Shown here in pieces: positions 1 through 5,648 of a DNA stretch of 13,974 nt. The notes under the pieces were generated by a model. That model was given only the letters and a program-made list of their open reading frames with translations. It was not told where the DNA came from and did no database searches. The position numbers and the translations under genes were made by a program. The stretch is from JAPSGM01 sp036556985 (GTDB lineage: Bacteria; Chloroflexota; Limnocylindria; QHBO01): assembly GCA_036556985.1 (NCBI GenBank), contig DATBIK010000083.1:1-13974 (forward strand). The letters are read 5' to 3'. The first letter of the stretch is position 1. The number at the start of each line of letters is the position of its first letter.

Positions 1-9
1 CGGGCCCTG

Positions 10-18
10 TGCTATCGT
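10..18 (+). promoter_or_regulatory. possible extended -10 promoter for the tRNA-Phe/Gly cluster
   Basis: TGC-TATCGT gives an extended -10 (TGn plus a hexamer matching TATAAT at four of six positions) about 57 bases before tRNA-Phe. Any -35 box would lie outside the window. The 9-mer resembles TGCTAGCCT before tRNA-Gln (306-314) and, on the minus strand, before the GT-C gene (2761-2769). This is inferred from resemblance only. Confidence 0.28.
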
Positions 19-74
19 CGCCGGCGGATACGCGACCACGAGCGAGGCCGCGAGGCCATCGGATCGACCGGCGG

Positions 75-150
75 GCCGAGGTAGCTCAGTTGGTAGAGCA
101 CGGGACTGAAAATCCCGGTGTCGTCAGTTCGATCCTGACCCTCGGCACCA
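75..150 (+). tRNA. tRNA-Phe (GAA)
   Basis: A complete cloverleaf is visible. The acceptor stem GCCGAGG (75-81) pairs with CCTCGGC (140-146), followed by discriminator A147 and an encoded CCA (148-150). The D-arm is TAGCTCAGTTGGTAGAGC, the anticodon loop CTGAAAA carries GAA (Phe), and the T-arm is GTCAG-TTCGATC-CTGAC. It is first in a row of four plus-strand tRNA genes and is probably transcribed together with tRNA-Gly, 29 bases downstream. Confidence 0.97.
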
Positions 151-179
151 CGTTTTCTGGCGCGCATCGGAACAAGCGG

Positions 180-255
180 GCGGAAGTGGCTCAGTTGGTA
201 GAGCATCACCTTGCCAAGGTGAGGGTCGCGGGTTCGAGTCCCGTCTTCCGCTCCA
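180..255 (+). tRNA. tRNA-Gly (GCC)
   Basis: The acceptor stem GCGGAAG (180-186) pairs with CTTCCGC (245-251), followed by discriminator T252 and encoded CCA 253-255. The anticodon stem-loop CACC-TTGCCAA-GGTG carries GCC, which reads GGC/GGU glycine codons. The T-arm is GCGGG-TTCGAGT-CCCGT. A run of five T follows at once (256-260), so the 3' half of the tRNA plus this run might help end transcription. Confidence 0.97.
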
Positions 256-284
256 TTTTTGTGCCCCGGACGACTCGGGCGCGG

Positions 285-314
285 GTGCCATTCCCGCGAC
301 CGACCTGCTAGCCT
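285..314 (+). promoter_or_regulatory. candidate promoter for tRNA-Gln/tRNA-Cys
   Basis: A GTGCCA -35-like box (285-290) and a TAGCCT -10-like box (309-314) are 18 bases apart, and TGC directly precedes the -10 box (extended -10). Transcription would start near 321, a few bases before the mature 5' end of tRNA-Gln at 329, which is a sensible distance for a tRNA promoter. The hexamer matches are moderate. Confidence 0.4.
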
Positions 315-328
315 CGTGGCGCCAGCGG

Positions 329-402
329 TGCCCCGTCGTCTAGTGGCAGGACAGCGGACTTTGGATCCGTTAACGGTCGTTCGAATCGACCCGGGGCAGC
401 CA
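329..402 (+). tRNA. tRNA-Gln (TTG)
   Basis: The acceptor stem TGCCCCG (329-335) pairs with CGGGGCA (392-398). The discriminator G399 is usual for bacterial tRNA-Gln, and CCA is encoded at 400-402. The anticodon loop CTTTGGA carries TTG. The T-arm is GGTCG-TTCGAAT-CGACC. It probably shares a transcript with tRNA-Cys, 22 bases downstream. Confidence 0.96.
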
Positions 403-424
403 GCCGCGCGCGGCTGAGGTTCGG

Positions 425-499
425 GGCGACGTGCCCGAGTGGTTCAGGGAGCGGTCTGCAAAACCGCGTACACGGGTTCGATTCCCGTCGTCGCCTCCA
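425..499 (+). tRNA. tRNA-Cys (GCA)
   Basis: The acceptor stem GGCGACG (425-431) pairs with CGTCGCC (489-495), with discriminator T496 and encoded CCA 497-499. The anticodon stem-loop GCGGT-CTGCAAA-ACCGC carries GCA (Cys). The T-arm is ACGGG-TTCGATT-CCCGT. The gene runs directly into a plus-strand lipoprotein-like reading frame that stays open back through the tRNA to a GTG at 431. Confidence 0.96.
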
Positions 500-523
500 T
501 CCTTCCTCGCGGACCTTCTCGCC

Positions 524-844
524 GTGGCGCTGCTCCTCACGGGCTGCCAGGCCCCAACCAGCCCGTCGCCGCCGGCCGTGCTGCGCCCCGGCGAGGTGGC
601 CGAGAACTCGTGCGAGACGGCCGTGGTGGCGCGCGCCGAGCGCGTGCGCGACCAGGGGCCAGCCGGCGCGGAGCAGCTCGAGGCCGACATCTTCTCGACC
701 TGCACGTACGCCGAATTCCGGGCCGCGAACGCGAAGATGGCCGATGGATATCGGTACCCGGGCGACGGGCGCTCGTACGTCGGCCGCAACTGCCTGCGCG
801 TGTTCGCCCCGTACCGCGGTTCTCGCCTGTGCCAGACCCGCTGA
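524..844 (+). CDS. small lipoprotein-like protein with unclear start, possibly 5'-truncated
   Basis: The frame has strong high-GC codon bias (nearly every third base is G or C) and ends in TGA at 842-844, so it looks truly coding. Its N-terminus reads LLAVALLLTGC-QAP, a hydrophobic stretch ending in a lipobox whose Cys (545-547) would be lipidated; a Pro/Ser-rich linker follows. The mature part has five more Cys (including CET, STCTY, RNCL and SRLC contexts) and could be disulfide-bonded. I do not recognise the family. The start is the problem. GTG 524 leaves only seven residues before the Cys, too short for a signal peptide. The only other conventional start in frame is GTG 431, inside tRNA-Cys. 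Either translation starts within the tRNA gene, a non-standard codon is used, or the tRNA replaced the original 5' end. It converges on the GT-C gene with a 4-base gap. Confidence 0.5.
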   Translation: MALLLTGCQAPTSPSPPAVLRPGEVAENSCETAVVARAERVRDQGPAGAEQLEADIFSTCTYAEFRAANAKMADGYRYPGDGRSYVGRNCLRVFAPYRGSRLCQTR

Positions 845-848
845 GGTG

Positions 849-2747
849 CTACGTCTCGGGACCGCGCCGAACCTCCCAGATCCGCGACGCGTGGCAGGAG
901 TGCTCGCCCCCGGCGAAGTGGCGCGGGTGATCAGCAACGAGCTGGTTGAGGCGGGTGTCCGCCCTCGTCACCAGCCAATCGACGTCGTGCCGCCGCAGAT
1001 AGGCCTGTAGCTGCCCGATCGAGTCCGCGTCGCCCGGAGGAGGCTGGACCAGCGTCCGGTCCAGCTTGGCACCGACCACCGCGTGCGGGACGAAGATGGC
1101 ATGCGCCACGGCCACGCGCGCCCCCGGTGGGATCTGTTCCATCCTCTTGCAGACGTCCCGCAGCACGACCTCCGTTCGCTCCTCCTGATCTCCCGTGAAC
1201 ACGAGGCCGACGTATGCCGCGAAGCGCTCTCCGCCGCCGGTCGGCAGGTCAAGGCGTATGTTCGGGAGGGCGTTCGCCAGCACGACGGAGATCCCGGCCA
1301 CGCCCACGAGCACGAGCCCGGCCGCCGTCCGAAGGGTCGACCCCATTCGGTCGAGGGCCAGGGCCGCGACTGCCCACCCGACGGCCGGCAGGAAGAGCGT
1401 GTATCGCGCGTACCACGGGCTGTAGAGGAGCGCGATGCCGAGCGTGACCGGCACCACGACGAAGACGAGGGGCTTCACGCGTCGGCGCCGCAGGAGCAGA
1501 CCGATGCCAACCGCGGCGAGCGCGATGCCGGCCGGCCACGCATGGCCGAACCCACCGGGACGAACGTTGTACAGGTACTCGGACAGCTGCCAGTCGTGGA
1601 TCCACGAGGCCACGATGCGGCCGATCCCGTCGAGCTCCGCCAGGGCATCGGGCAGCGGCGGCGCGCCGTACTCCCCGGACTCGAGGCCTGGGAACGGTCC
1701 GAACCCAACCGGGTAGAGCGGGTTGCCGTGGATGACGAGGTTGCGGATGTACCATGCCAGGCCGAGGAGGACCAGCGGCGCCAAGACCCCAAGGCCGACC
1801 GCCAGGGGCTGCCACCACCTGCCGCCGCGGCGAGCCGCGCCCGCAAGCCGCCACAGCGTGACCGCGCCCACCGCGCCGAGGATGGGCCCGATGAGGACGA
1901 GCCCGCTGCCTTTGATCCCGAGGGCGAGCCCGGCCGCGATCCCGAGGAGGAGCCCGGCCGACGTCGACCCGTCATGGCGCAGGATGCGCAGCCCGAGCCA
2001 CCAGGCCGCGACGACCGCCGCGGCGAATCCCGGGTCCGGGTAGCTGGTCCCGGCCAGCGCCAGCCACGCCGGCGTCATGCCGAGCAGCAGCCCCGCCAGC
2101 GTTGCCGTGCGCGCGGAGGCGCCGAGCTCCCGCGCCAGCCCGGCACAGGCGACGATCGCCAGCGGGAGGGGCACGAGCCCGGTGAGCCCCGCCAGGCGAT
2201 CGGAGTGGGTGAAGGTCATGAACCACGCGGTCAGAAGCTCCCCGGTTGCCGGCCACCCATCGGTCCAGACGTTCTGCGAGACGCGCACGATCGCTTCCGA
2301 CTGGACCCATACGTCGGCGAGGACCAGGTGGTACTGCCAGCCGAGGACGTCCACCACGGGGAGGCGGAAGACGAGGAACGCCCGCCACGCGAGCGCGAGA
2401 CCGACGAAGACGAGGCCGGCCGCGATCGGCGGCCACCCGGCGAGCCGCCGCAGCGACGCAGCTGCGGCGCGGAGCCGCTCCGGGATGGTCGGCAGCGATC
2501 CCGACCGCCAGGCCGCCAGCATGCCGCCCAGCCCGAAGCAGAGAGCGAGCGCGGCGAGCGTGAACGGCGTGAGGTCGGCGATCACCGCACCCGCGAAGCC
2601 GACGATGCCGACGCAGGCACCCCAGGCCAGGAGGCCGATGGCGGCGAGCGTGAACAGGGTTCCCCGCGCGCGCATCGCCAGGCCGAACCCCGCCGCCCCT
2701 ACGAGGATCGCCGTGCTGGAAAGCGCGAGAAGCAGCAACTCGGACAC
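849..2747 (-). CDS. GT-C fold membrane glycosyltransferase (GT39/ArnT-like)
   Basis: This 632-residue protein has about 11-13 hydrophobic segments and an extracytoplasmic C-terminal domain (roughly residue 510 on), the layout of GT-C enzymes that move a sugar from a polyprenyl-phosphate donor to an acceptor outside the membrane. The first large outer loop has VVDVLGWQYH (Asp near residue 133, Tyr-His 139-140), where this family keeps its catalytic Asp, followed by WTDGWPATGELLTAW. Sugar and acceptor cannot be told. GTG 2747 is preferred: it begins directly before the first membrane segment, GGAGG lies two bases upstream, and a TGCTAGCCT extended -10 lies 13 bases upstream. The GTG at 2807 would add 20 Pro/Gly-rich residues and put that promoter inside the gene. 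The gene stands alone on this strand and converges on the lipoprotein frame. Confidence 0.82.
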   Translation of the reverse strand: MSELLLLALSSTAILVGAAGFGLAMRARGTLFTLAAIGLLAWGACVGIVGFAGAVIADLTPFTLAALALCFGLGGMLAAWRSGSLPTIPERLRAAAASLRRLAGWPPIAAGLVFVGLALAWRAFLVFRLPVVDVLGWQYHLVLADVWVQSEAIVRVSQNVWTDGWPATGELLTAWFMTFTHSDRLAGLTGLVPLPLAIVACAGLARELGASARTATLAGLLLGMTPAWLALAGTSYPDPGFAAAVVAAWWLGLRILRHDGSTSAGLLLGIAAGLALGIKGSGLVLIGPILGAVGAVTLWRLAGAARRGGRWWQPLAVGLGVLAPLVLLGLAWYIRNLVIHGNPLYPVGFGPFPGLESGEYGAPPLPDALAELDGIGRIVASWIHDWQLSEYLYNVRPGGFGHAWPAGIALAAVGIGLLLRRRRVKPLVFVVVPVTLGIALLYSPWYARYTLFLPAVGWAVAALALDRMGSTLRTAAGLVLVGVAGISVVLANALPNIRLDLPTGGGERFAAYVGLVFTGDQEERTEVVLRDVCKRMEQIPPGARVAVAHAIFVPHAVVGAKLDRTLVQPPPGDADSIGQLQAYLRRHDVDWLVTRADTRLNQLVADHPRHFAGGEHSCHASRIWEVRRGPET

Positions 2748-2760
2748 CCCCTCCGTCAGC

Positions 2761-2769
2761 AGGCTAGCA
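2761..2769 (-). promoter_or_regulatory. candidate extended -10 promoter of the GT-C gene
   Basis: On the minus strand this reads TGC-TAGCCT, identical to the 9-mer before tRNA-Gln (306-314). Thirteen bases separate it from GTG 2747, so the mRNA would have a very short leader. No -35 box is visible at the expected distance. Confidence 0.35.
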
Positions 2770-2815
2770 TCCCTGCCCGGGCCCGCGGCCGGCCATGGTG
2801 GCCGCACGGCACGCG

Positions 2816-2824
2816 TGGCATGAT
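2816..2824 (+). promoter_or_regulatory. possible extended -10 for tRNA-Leu
   Basis: TGG-CATGAT has a TGn extension and a hexamer matching TATAAT at four of six positions. Transcription would start near 2831, seven bases before the mature tRNA-Leu 5' end. No -35 box is recognisable. Confidence 0.28.
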
Positions 2825-2837
2825 CTCCAGCAGCCGG

Positions 2838-2925
2838 GCCGGAGTGGCGAAATGGCAGACGCGGCCGGCTTAAACCCGGCGGCCCCGCGAGGGGCGTGGG
2901 GGTTCGAATCCCTCCTCCGGCACCA
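2838..2925 (+). tRNA. tRNA-Leu (TAA)
   Basis: This is a class II tRNA with a long variable arm (GGCCCCGCGAGGGGCGTG). The acceptor stem GCCGGAG (2838-2844) pairs with CTCCGGC (2915-2921), followed by discriminator A2922 and encoded CCA 2923-2925. The anticodon loop CTTAAAC carries TAA, which decodes UUA/UUG leucine codons. The T-arm is GGGGG-TTCGAAT-CCCTC. It is a single gene between two minus-strand genes. Confidence 0.96.
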
Positions 2926-2927
2926 CC

Positions 2928-2941
2928 GCCGCCTCAGCGGC
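2928..2941. terminator. possible stem-loop between converging tRNA-Leu and tadZ-like gene
   Basis: GCCGC-CTCA-GCGGC can form a 5-bp stem with a four-base loop three bases after tRNA-Leu and six bases after the minus-strand stop codon. There is no T-tract on either strand, so it is at best a weak or factor-dependent end for both transcripts. Confidence 0.25.
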
Positions 2942-2947
2942 CGTCGG

Positions 2948-4156
2948 TCAGCGACGTCCGAACAGGCCGCGCCGCTTCGGGGACGCGCTCGCGGCCGCCT
3001 TCGGCTCGTTCGGGATGCCGACCACCGCCTGGGCTAGCCGATGCATGGCCAGCGCCACCGGCGTCCCCGGGCGGCTCGTCACGACCGGCACGCCCTCGTT
3101 CACAGCGCGGATCATCTCGACCTCGGTGTAGGGGATCTCCGCGGCAGGCTTCGAGCGAAGCAGGTTTTCGAGGTCGCGGGTTTTCAGCAGCTCCTTGGGG
3201 AAGATGTGGTTCACGATGAAGAGCGTGCGCGCTTGGAGCGTCGAGGTCTCTGCAAGGAACCCGAGGAGGAGGCTCATGGCGCGTAGCGCGGCAATCTCCG
3301 GGAAGATCACGAAGGCGTGATTGGTGGCCTGCTCGAGCATCCACACGCTGCGCGGGTCGAGCCGCGACCCGCCGTCGACGACGATGTGGTCGAAGCGCGG
3401 CCGCAGCGTGTTCACGGCGCGCTCGAGATTCTCGACGGTCACCCGGAACTCGGCGTCCGGGTGGGCCGGCGCGGCGAGGACGTGGAGGCCGGAGCTGTGC
3501 TGCGTCAGGTAGCTCGCCGCGATCTCCGGGTCGCCGAGGGCCTGCTCATCGCTCGTCAGGCCCGCGAGGTCGAATCGGGGCGTCAGGTTCAGGTGCGTGG
3601 CCACCTGCCCGAACTGGAGGTCGAGGTCGACGAGGAGGACCTTCGCTCCGGTGCCCTGCCCGGTGCCGACCCCGCCGGCAAGGATGATCGCCGTGTTCAC
3701 CGCGAGGGTGGTCGTTCCCACGCCGCCTTTCGGGGAGAAGAAGGTCGTGATCTCGCCGGTCGGCATCTCGCCGCGCGTCGTCTGCGGGCGCACCCGACCG
3801 GCCCGGATGAGGAGCGCCTCGACCCGGGCATCGAGCTCGCTGCGCGCGAAACCAGCGGTGATGACGTCGTCGGCGCCCGCCTCCAAGAACGCGATGCGGG
3901 CCTCGACGTCACCGGCAGGGGCCACCACCAGGACCGGGGTTGGGACCGCCGCGGCGGTGCGCAGGCGCCCGATCGCACCGCTGACCGCCAGCCCCTCGGC
4001 GATGACGAGGTCGTAGCCGGCGTCGCGCAGGGCAGCCGTCGCTTCGGCGGGCGAGTGAACGCTCTGCGTCGCGTATCCCGCGTTCGCCAGCTGCGCTTCC
4101 AGCTCCGAACGGAGGTCGTCGGATGGCGCGCAGATCAGGATCGGATTGGCTGGCAT
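2948..4156 (-). CDS. TadZ/CpaE-like ParA/MinD-family ATPase with N-terminal receiver-like domain
   Basis: Residues 5-120 of 402 form a CheY-like fold (start ILICAPSDD, end AGADDVITAGF). The usual phosphorylated Asp is Glu54 (DLVIAEG) and the conserved Lys of strand 5 is missing (VLVVAPAGD), so it probably is not phosphorylated. Residues 137-375 form a MinD/ParA-type P-loop domain: FFSPKGGVGTTTLAVN (K143, deviant Walker A) and VLLVDLDLQFG (D177, D179). The tail SPKRRGLFGRR is basic. In Tad/Flp pilus systems this architecture positions the pilus machine at a pole or site. No other tad gene is in view, so this copy is away from a pilus operon, or that operon is elsewhere. ATG 4154-4156 is preferred; upstream in-frame codons give a non-conserved basic stretch and cross the promoter. 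Confidence 0.85.
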   Translation of the reverse strand: MPANPILICAPSDDLRSELEAQLANAGYATQSVHSPAEATAALRDAGYDLVIAEGLAVSGAIGRLRTAAAVPTPVLVVAPAGDVEARIAFLEAGADDVITAGFARSELDARVEALLIRAGRVRPQTTRGEMPTGEITTFFSPKGGVGTTTLAVNTAIILAGGVGTGQGTGAKVLLVDLDLQFGQVATHLNLTPRFDLAGLTSDEQALGDPEIAASYLTQHSSGLHVLAAPAHPDAEFRVTVENLERAVNTLRPRFDHIVVDGGSRLDPRSVWMLEQATNHAFVIFPEIAALRAMSLLLGFLAETSTLQARTLFIVNHIFPKELLKTRDLENLLRSKPAAEIPYTEVEMIRAVNEGVPVVTSRPGTPVALAMHRLAQAVVGIPNEPKAAASASPKRRGLFGRR

Positions 4157-4183
4157 GCTCACCCCGGCGGTGTTCTGAGCGTG

Positions 4184-4212
4184 AGTATAGACGCGCTCGA
4201 CCGCGTTGCCAG
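4184..4212 (-). promoter_or_regulatory. tadZ-like gene promoter overlapping the rpsF promoter
   Basis: On the minus strand, a CTGGCA -35 box (4212-4207) and a TATACT -10 box (4189-4184) are separated by 17 bases. The -10 differs from consensus at one base, the -35 at two. The -35 bases are also the -35 of the rpsF promoter on the other strand. The leader to ATG 4156 would be roughly 20 bases. Confidence 0.55.
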
Positions 4213-4234
4213 AAGGGCACCCGGGACGTATACT
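4206..4234 (+). promoter_or_regulatory. rpsF-ssb-rpsR operon promoter
   Basis: TTGCCA (4206-4211) and TATACT (4229-4234) are spaced by exactly 17 bases, each with one mismatch from the sigma-70 consensus. Transcription would start near 4241, giving a leader of about 113 bases before rpsF. It is the best promoter in the window by consensus. Confidence 0.75.
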
Positions 4235-4241
4235 TCGCGGG

Positions 4242-4334
4242 CGCCTCCGACGCCCGGAGGCGGTTCGCATGTCTTGGGCTCCTTTCTGCCGCACCGAACG
4301 CCGAGCCGATGCCGGCGGTGCCGCAAGCCCATAG
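4242..4334 (+). promoter_or_regulatory. structured rpsF leader, candidate S6:S18 autoregulatory element
   Basis: Three nested or successive pairings are visible. A hairpin CGCCTCCG (4242-4249)/CGGAGGCG (4255-4262) has a five-base loop. A long-range stem TGGGCT (4275-4280)/AGCCCA (4326-4331) encloses a stem GCACCG (4291-4296)/CGGTGC (4316-4321), with a large asymmetric internal loop that includes CCG. In many bacteria the S6:S18 complex binds an rpsF leader RNA with a CCG-containing bulge. That resemblance is suggestive here, not proven. Confidence 0.4.
4269..4334 (+). CDS. possible 21-codon leader peptide upstream of rpsF
   Basis: An ATG at 4269 opens a 21-codon frame ending in TAG at 4332-4334, twenty bases before the rpsF start. 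GGAGG (4256-4260) lies eight bases upstream of this ATG, an ideal Shine-Dalgarno spacing, and forms the 3' arm of the hairpin 4242-4262. The stop codon overlaps the edge of the purine-rich rpsF ribosome-binding site. Ribosomes on this frame would unfold the leader structure. The peptide starts MSWAPFCRTERR and resembles nothing I know. It may be chance in GC-rich DNA. Confidence 0.3.
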   Translation: MSWAPFCRTERRADAGGAASP

Positions 4335-4353
4335 AGAGGAGGAGAACCGGCCT

Positions 4354-4872
4354 ATGCGCCGATACGAGCTGATGCTGCTCTTCCGGCCCGACCTGGAGGA
4401 CGACAAGCTCCAGTCCGCGGTCGAGAAGGTCACCCGCGCCATCGTGAACGCCGGTGGCGCCCTCACGAAGGTCTCGCCATGGGGCAAGCGCCGCCTTGCC
4501 TACGAGATCCAGCACTTCCGGGAGGCGAGCTACTTCCTGCTCCACTTCGACATCGCGCCCGCCCAGATCCGCGAGCTGGAGCGCGGTCTGCTCATCAGCG
4601 AGGAGGTCCTTCGCCACCTCGTGACGGTCCTCGAGGATCGCGGCGAGATGTCCGAGGAGGATCTTCCCCCGGCCGCCGTCCCGGCCGCCGAGCGGGAGGA
4701 CGACGATGCCGCCGAGGCCGCCGACAGGACCGAGGCCGCCGACAGCGCCGAGGCTCCCGCCGGTGAGCAACCGCAGGCCGAGCAGGCCGAGGCGACGAGC
4801 GAGGAAGAGGAGACAGCCGCCGAGGAATTGCCCGAGACCGAGCCGGTCGAGGCGCAGGAGGTTCGATCGTGA
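4354..4872 (+). CDS. rpsF: 30S ribosomal protein S6 with long acidic C-terminal tail
   Basis: S6 binds 16S rRNA in the platform of the small subunit as a dimer with S18. Residues 1-97 match the S6 fold: MRRYELMLLFRPDLED, the WGKRRLAYEI strand and the YFLLHFD strand. Start ATG 4354 follows GAGAGGAGGAGAA, a strong ribosome-binding site. Residues 99-172 are an added Ala/Glu/Pro-rich low-complexity tail with 26 acidic and only three basic residues, against a usual total length near 95-135. The tail recalls E. coli S6, where RimK adds glutamates after translation, but here acidity is encoded. The gene leads an operon: its TGA overlaps the ssb GTG by four bases, and AGGAGG (4856-4861) inside its last codons serves ssb. 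Confidence 0.96.
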   Translation: MRRYELMLLFRPDLEDDKLQSAVEKVTRAIVNAGGALTKVSPWGKRRLAYEIQHFREASYFLLHFDIAPAQIRELERGLLISEEVLRHLVTVLEDRGEMSEEDLPPAAVPAAEREDDDAAEAADRTEAADSAEAPAGEQPQAEQAEATSEEEETAAEELPETEPVEAQEVRS

Positions 4873-5348
4873 CCCTGAACAAGATGATGATCATCGGCAA
4901 CCTGGGCGCGGATCCGGAGCTGCGATACACCCCGAGCGGCAAGGCCGTCGCCGAGCTGCGCGTGGCCGTGAACGACCGCAGCCGCGGACCGGACGGGGAA
5001 TGGCAGGAAGAGACCCAGTGGTTCCGCGTGGAGCTGTGGGAGCAGGCGGCCGAGCGCGCTGCCGAGCGCCTGCGCAAGGGCCACAAGGTCTTCGCCGAGG
5101 GCGCCCTGCGCGCGCGCGAGTGGGAGGGCAAGGACGGGCAGAAGCGCACCTCGCTCGAGATCCGCTTCGCCCGCGTCCAGTCCCTCGAACGCCGCGACCC
5201 ATCCGAGGGTGGGTACGGCGGCTCCTTCTCCGAGAACGCCAGCCCGGTGGGGCCCGGCGGCGAGCCGGTGGCACGCCCCCGCGGCGCCGGCGAGGCCCAG
5301 CCCGCCCGCAGCACCGAGTCGATCGACGTCGACGACATCCCGTTCTGA
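4869..5348 (+). CDS. ssb: single-stranded DNA-binding protein
   Basis: SSB coats single-stranded DNA in replication and repair and recruits partners through its C-terminal tip. Residues 1-108 form the OB fold: LNKMMIIGNLGADPELRY, the RVAVNDRS strand and EETQWFRVELWEQAAE, followed by KGHKVFAEGAL and the closing strand LEIRFARVQSLE. A Gly/Pro/Ala-rich flexible linker runs to residue 150, and the protein ends SIDVDDIPF, the conserved acidic tip. Length 159 is normal. GTG 4869 is fixed by AGGAGG seven bases upstream and by the four-base overlap with rpsF, which implies translational coupling. Confidence 0.97.
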   Translation: MTLNKMMIIGNLGADPELRYTPSGKAVAELRVAVNDRSRGPDGEWQEETQWFRVELWEQAAERAAERLRKGHKVFAEGALRAREWEGKDGQKRTSLEIRFARVQSLERRDPSEGGYGGSFSENASPVGPGGEPVARPRGAGEAQPARSTESIDVDDIPF

Positions 5349-5364
5349 GGTAGCCAGCTGACCG

Positions 5365-5634
5365 ATGCCAAGCCCACGTTCCCGCCGTGAGACGGCGGAC
5401 TACTACCGCGACCGGCGTCGCCGCAAGGTCTGCAACTTCTGCGTCGACAAGGCCGAGTCGATCGACTACAAGGAGGTCAACCGACTTCGCCGCTACCTGA
5501 GCGAGCGGGCGAAGATCGAGCCGCGCCGGAAGACCGGTACGTGCGCTCGGCACCAGCGCATGCTGACCGTCGCGCTGAAGCGGGCGCGCCAGGTGGCGCT
5601 GCTCCCGTACGCGCCCCAGCACCTCCGTCCCTGA
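5365..5634 (+). CDS. rpsR: 30S ribosomal protein S18, zinc-binding (C+) form
   Basis: S18 pairs with S6 on the 30S platform. The core [31 protein letters not shown] is typical, with the basic helix [16 protein letters not shown] after it. Cys23, Cys26, Cys60 and His63 give a CxxC...CxxH set, so this is the zinc-ribbon version, not the Cys-free paralogue induced by zinc starvation in some bacteria. Length 89 is normal. It begins 16 bases after ssb; a GAGGT at 5347-5351 is rather far (13 bases) to be a good ribosome-binding site, so translation may be coupled to ssb. Confidence 0.97.
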   Translation: MPSPRSRRETADYYRDRRRRKVCNFCVDKAESIDYKEVNRLRRYLSERAKIEPRRKTGTCARHQRMLTVALKRARQVALLPYAPQHLRP

Positions 5635-5648
5635 CCCGCTGATCGGCG

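Noticed and set aside
9..311. Plus-strand frame with AEVAQLVEH repeated twice
   Set aside because: The repeated peptide is tRNA-Phe and tRNA-Gly D-arm sequence translated in frame, a well-known artefact.
75..499. tRNA cluster as an integration site for a mobile element
   Set aside because: No integrase, no repeat of a tRNA 3' end elsewhere in the window and no compositional break were seen.
1083..2873. 596-codon open frame on the plus strand opposite the GT-C gene
   Set aside because: It is antisense to a membrane protein with clear family features. Its product is a low-complexity Arg/Pro/Asp/Gly mix, as expected when a GC3-rich gene is read on the other strand.
3317..4372. 351-codon plus-strand frame opposite the tadZ-like gene
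   Set aside because: It is antisense to a recognisable ATPase and runs through both promoters and the rpsF start.
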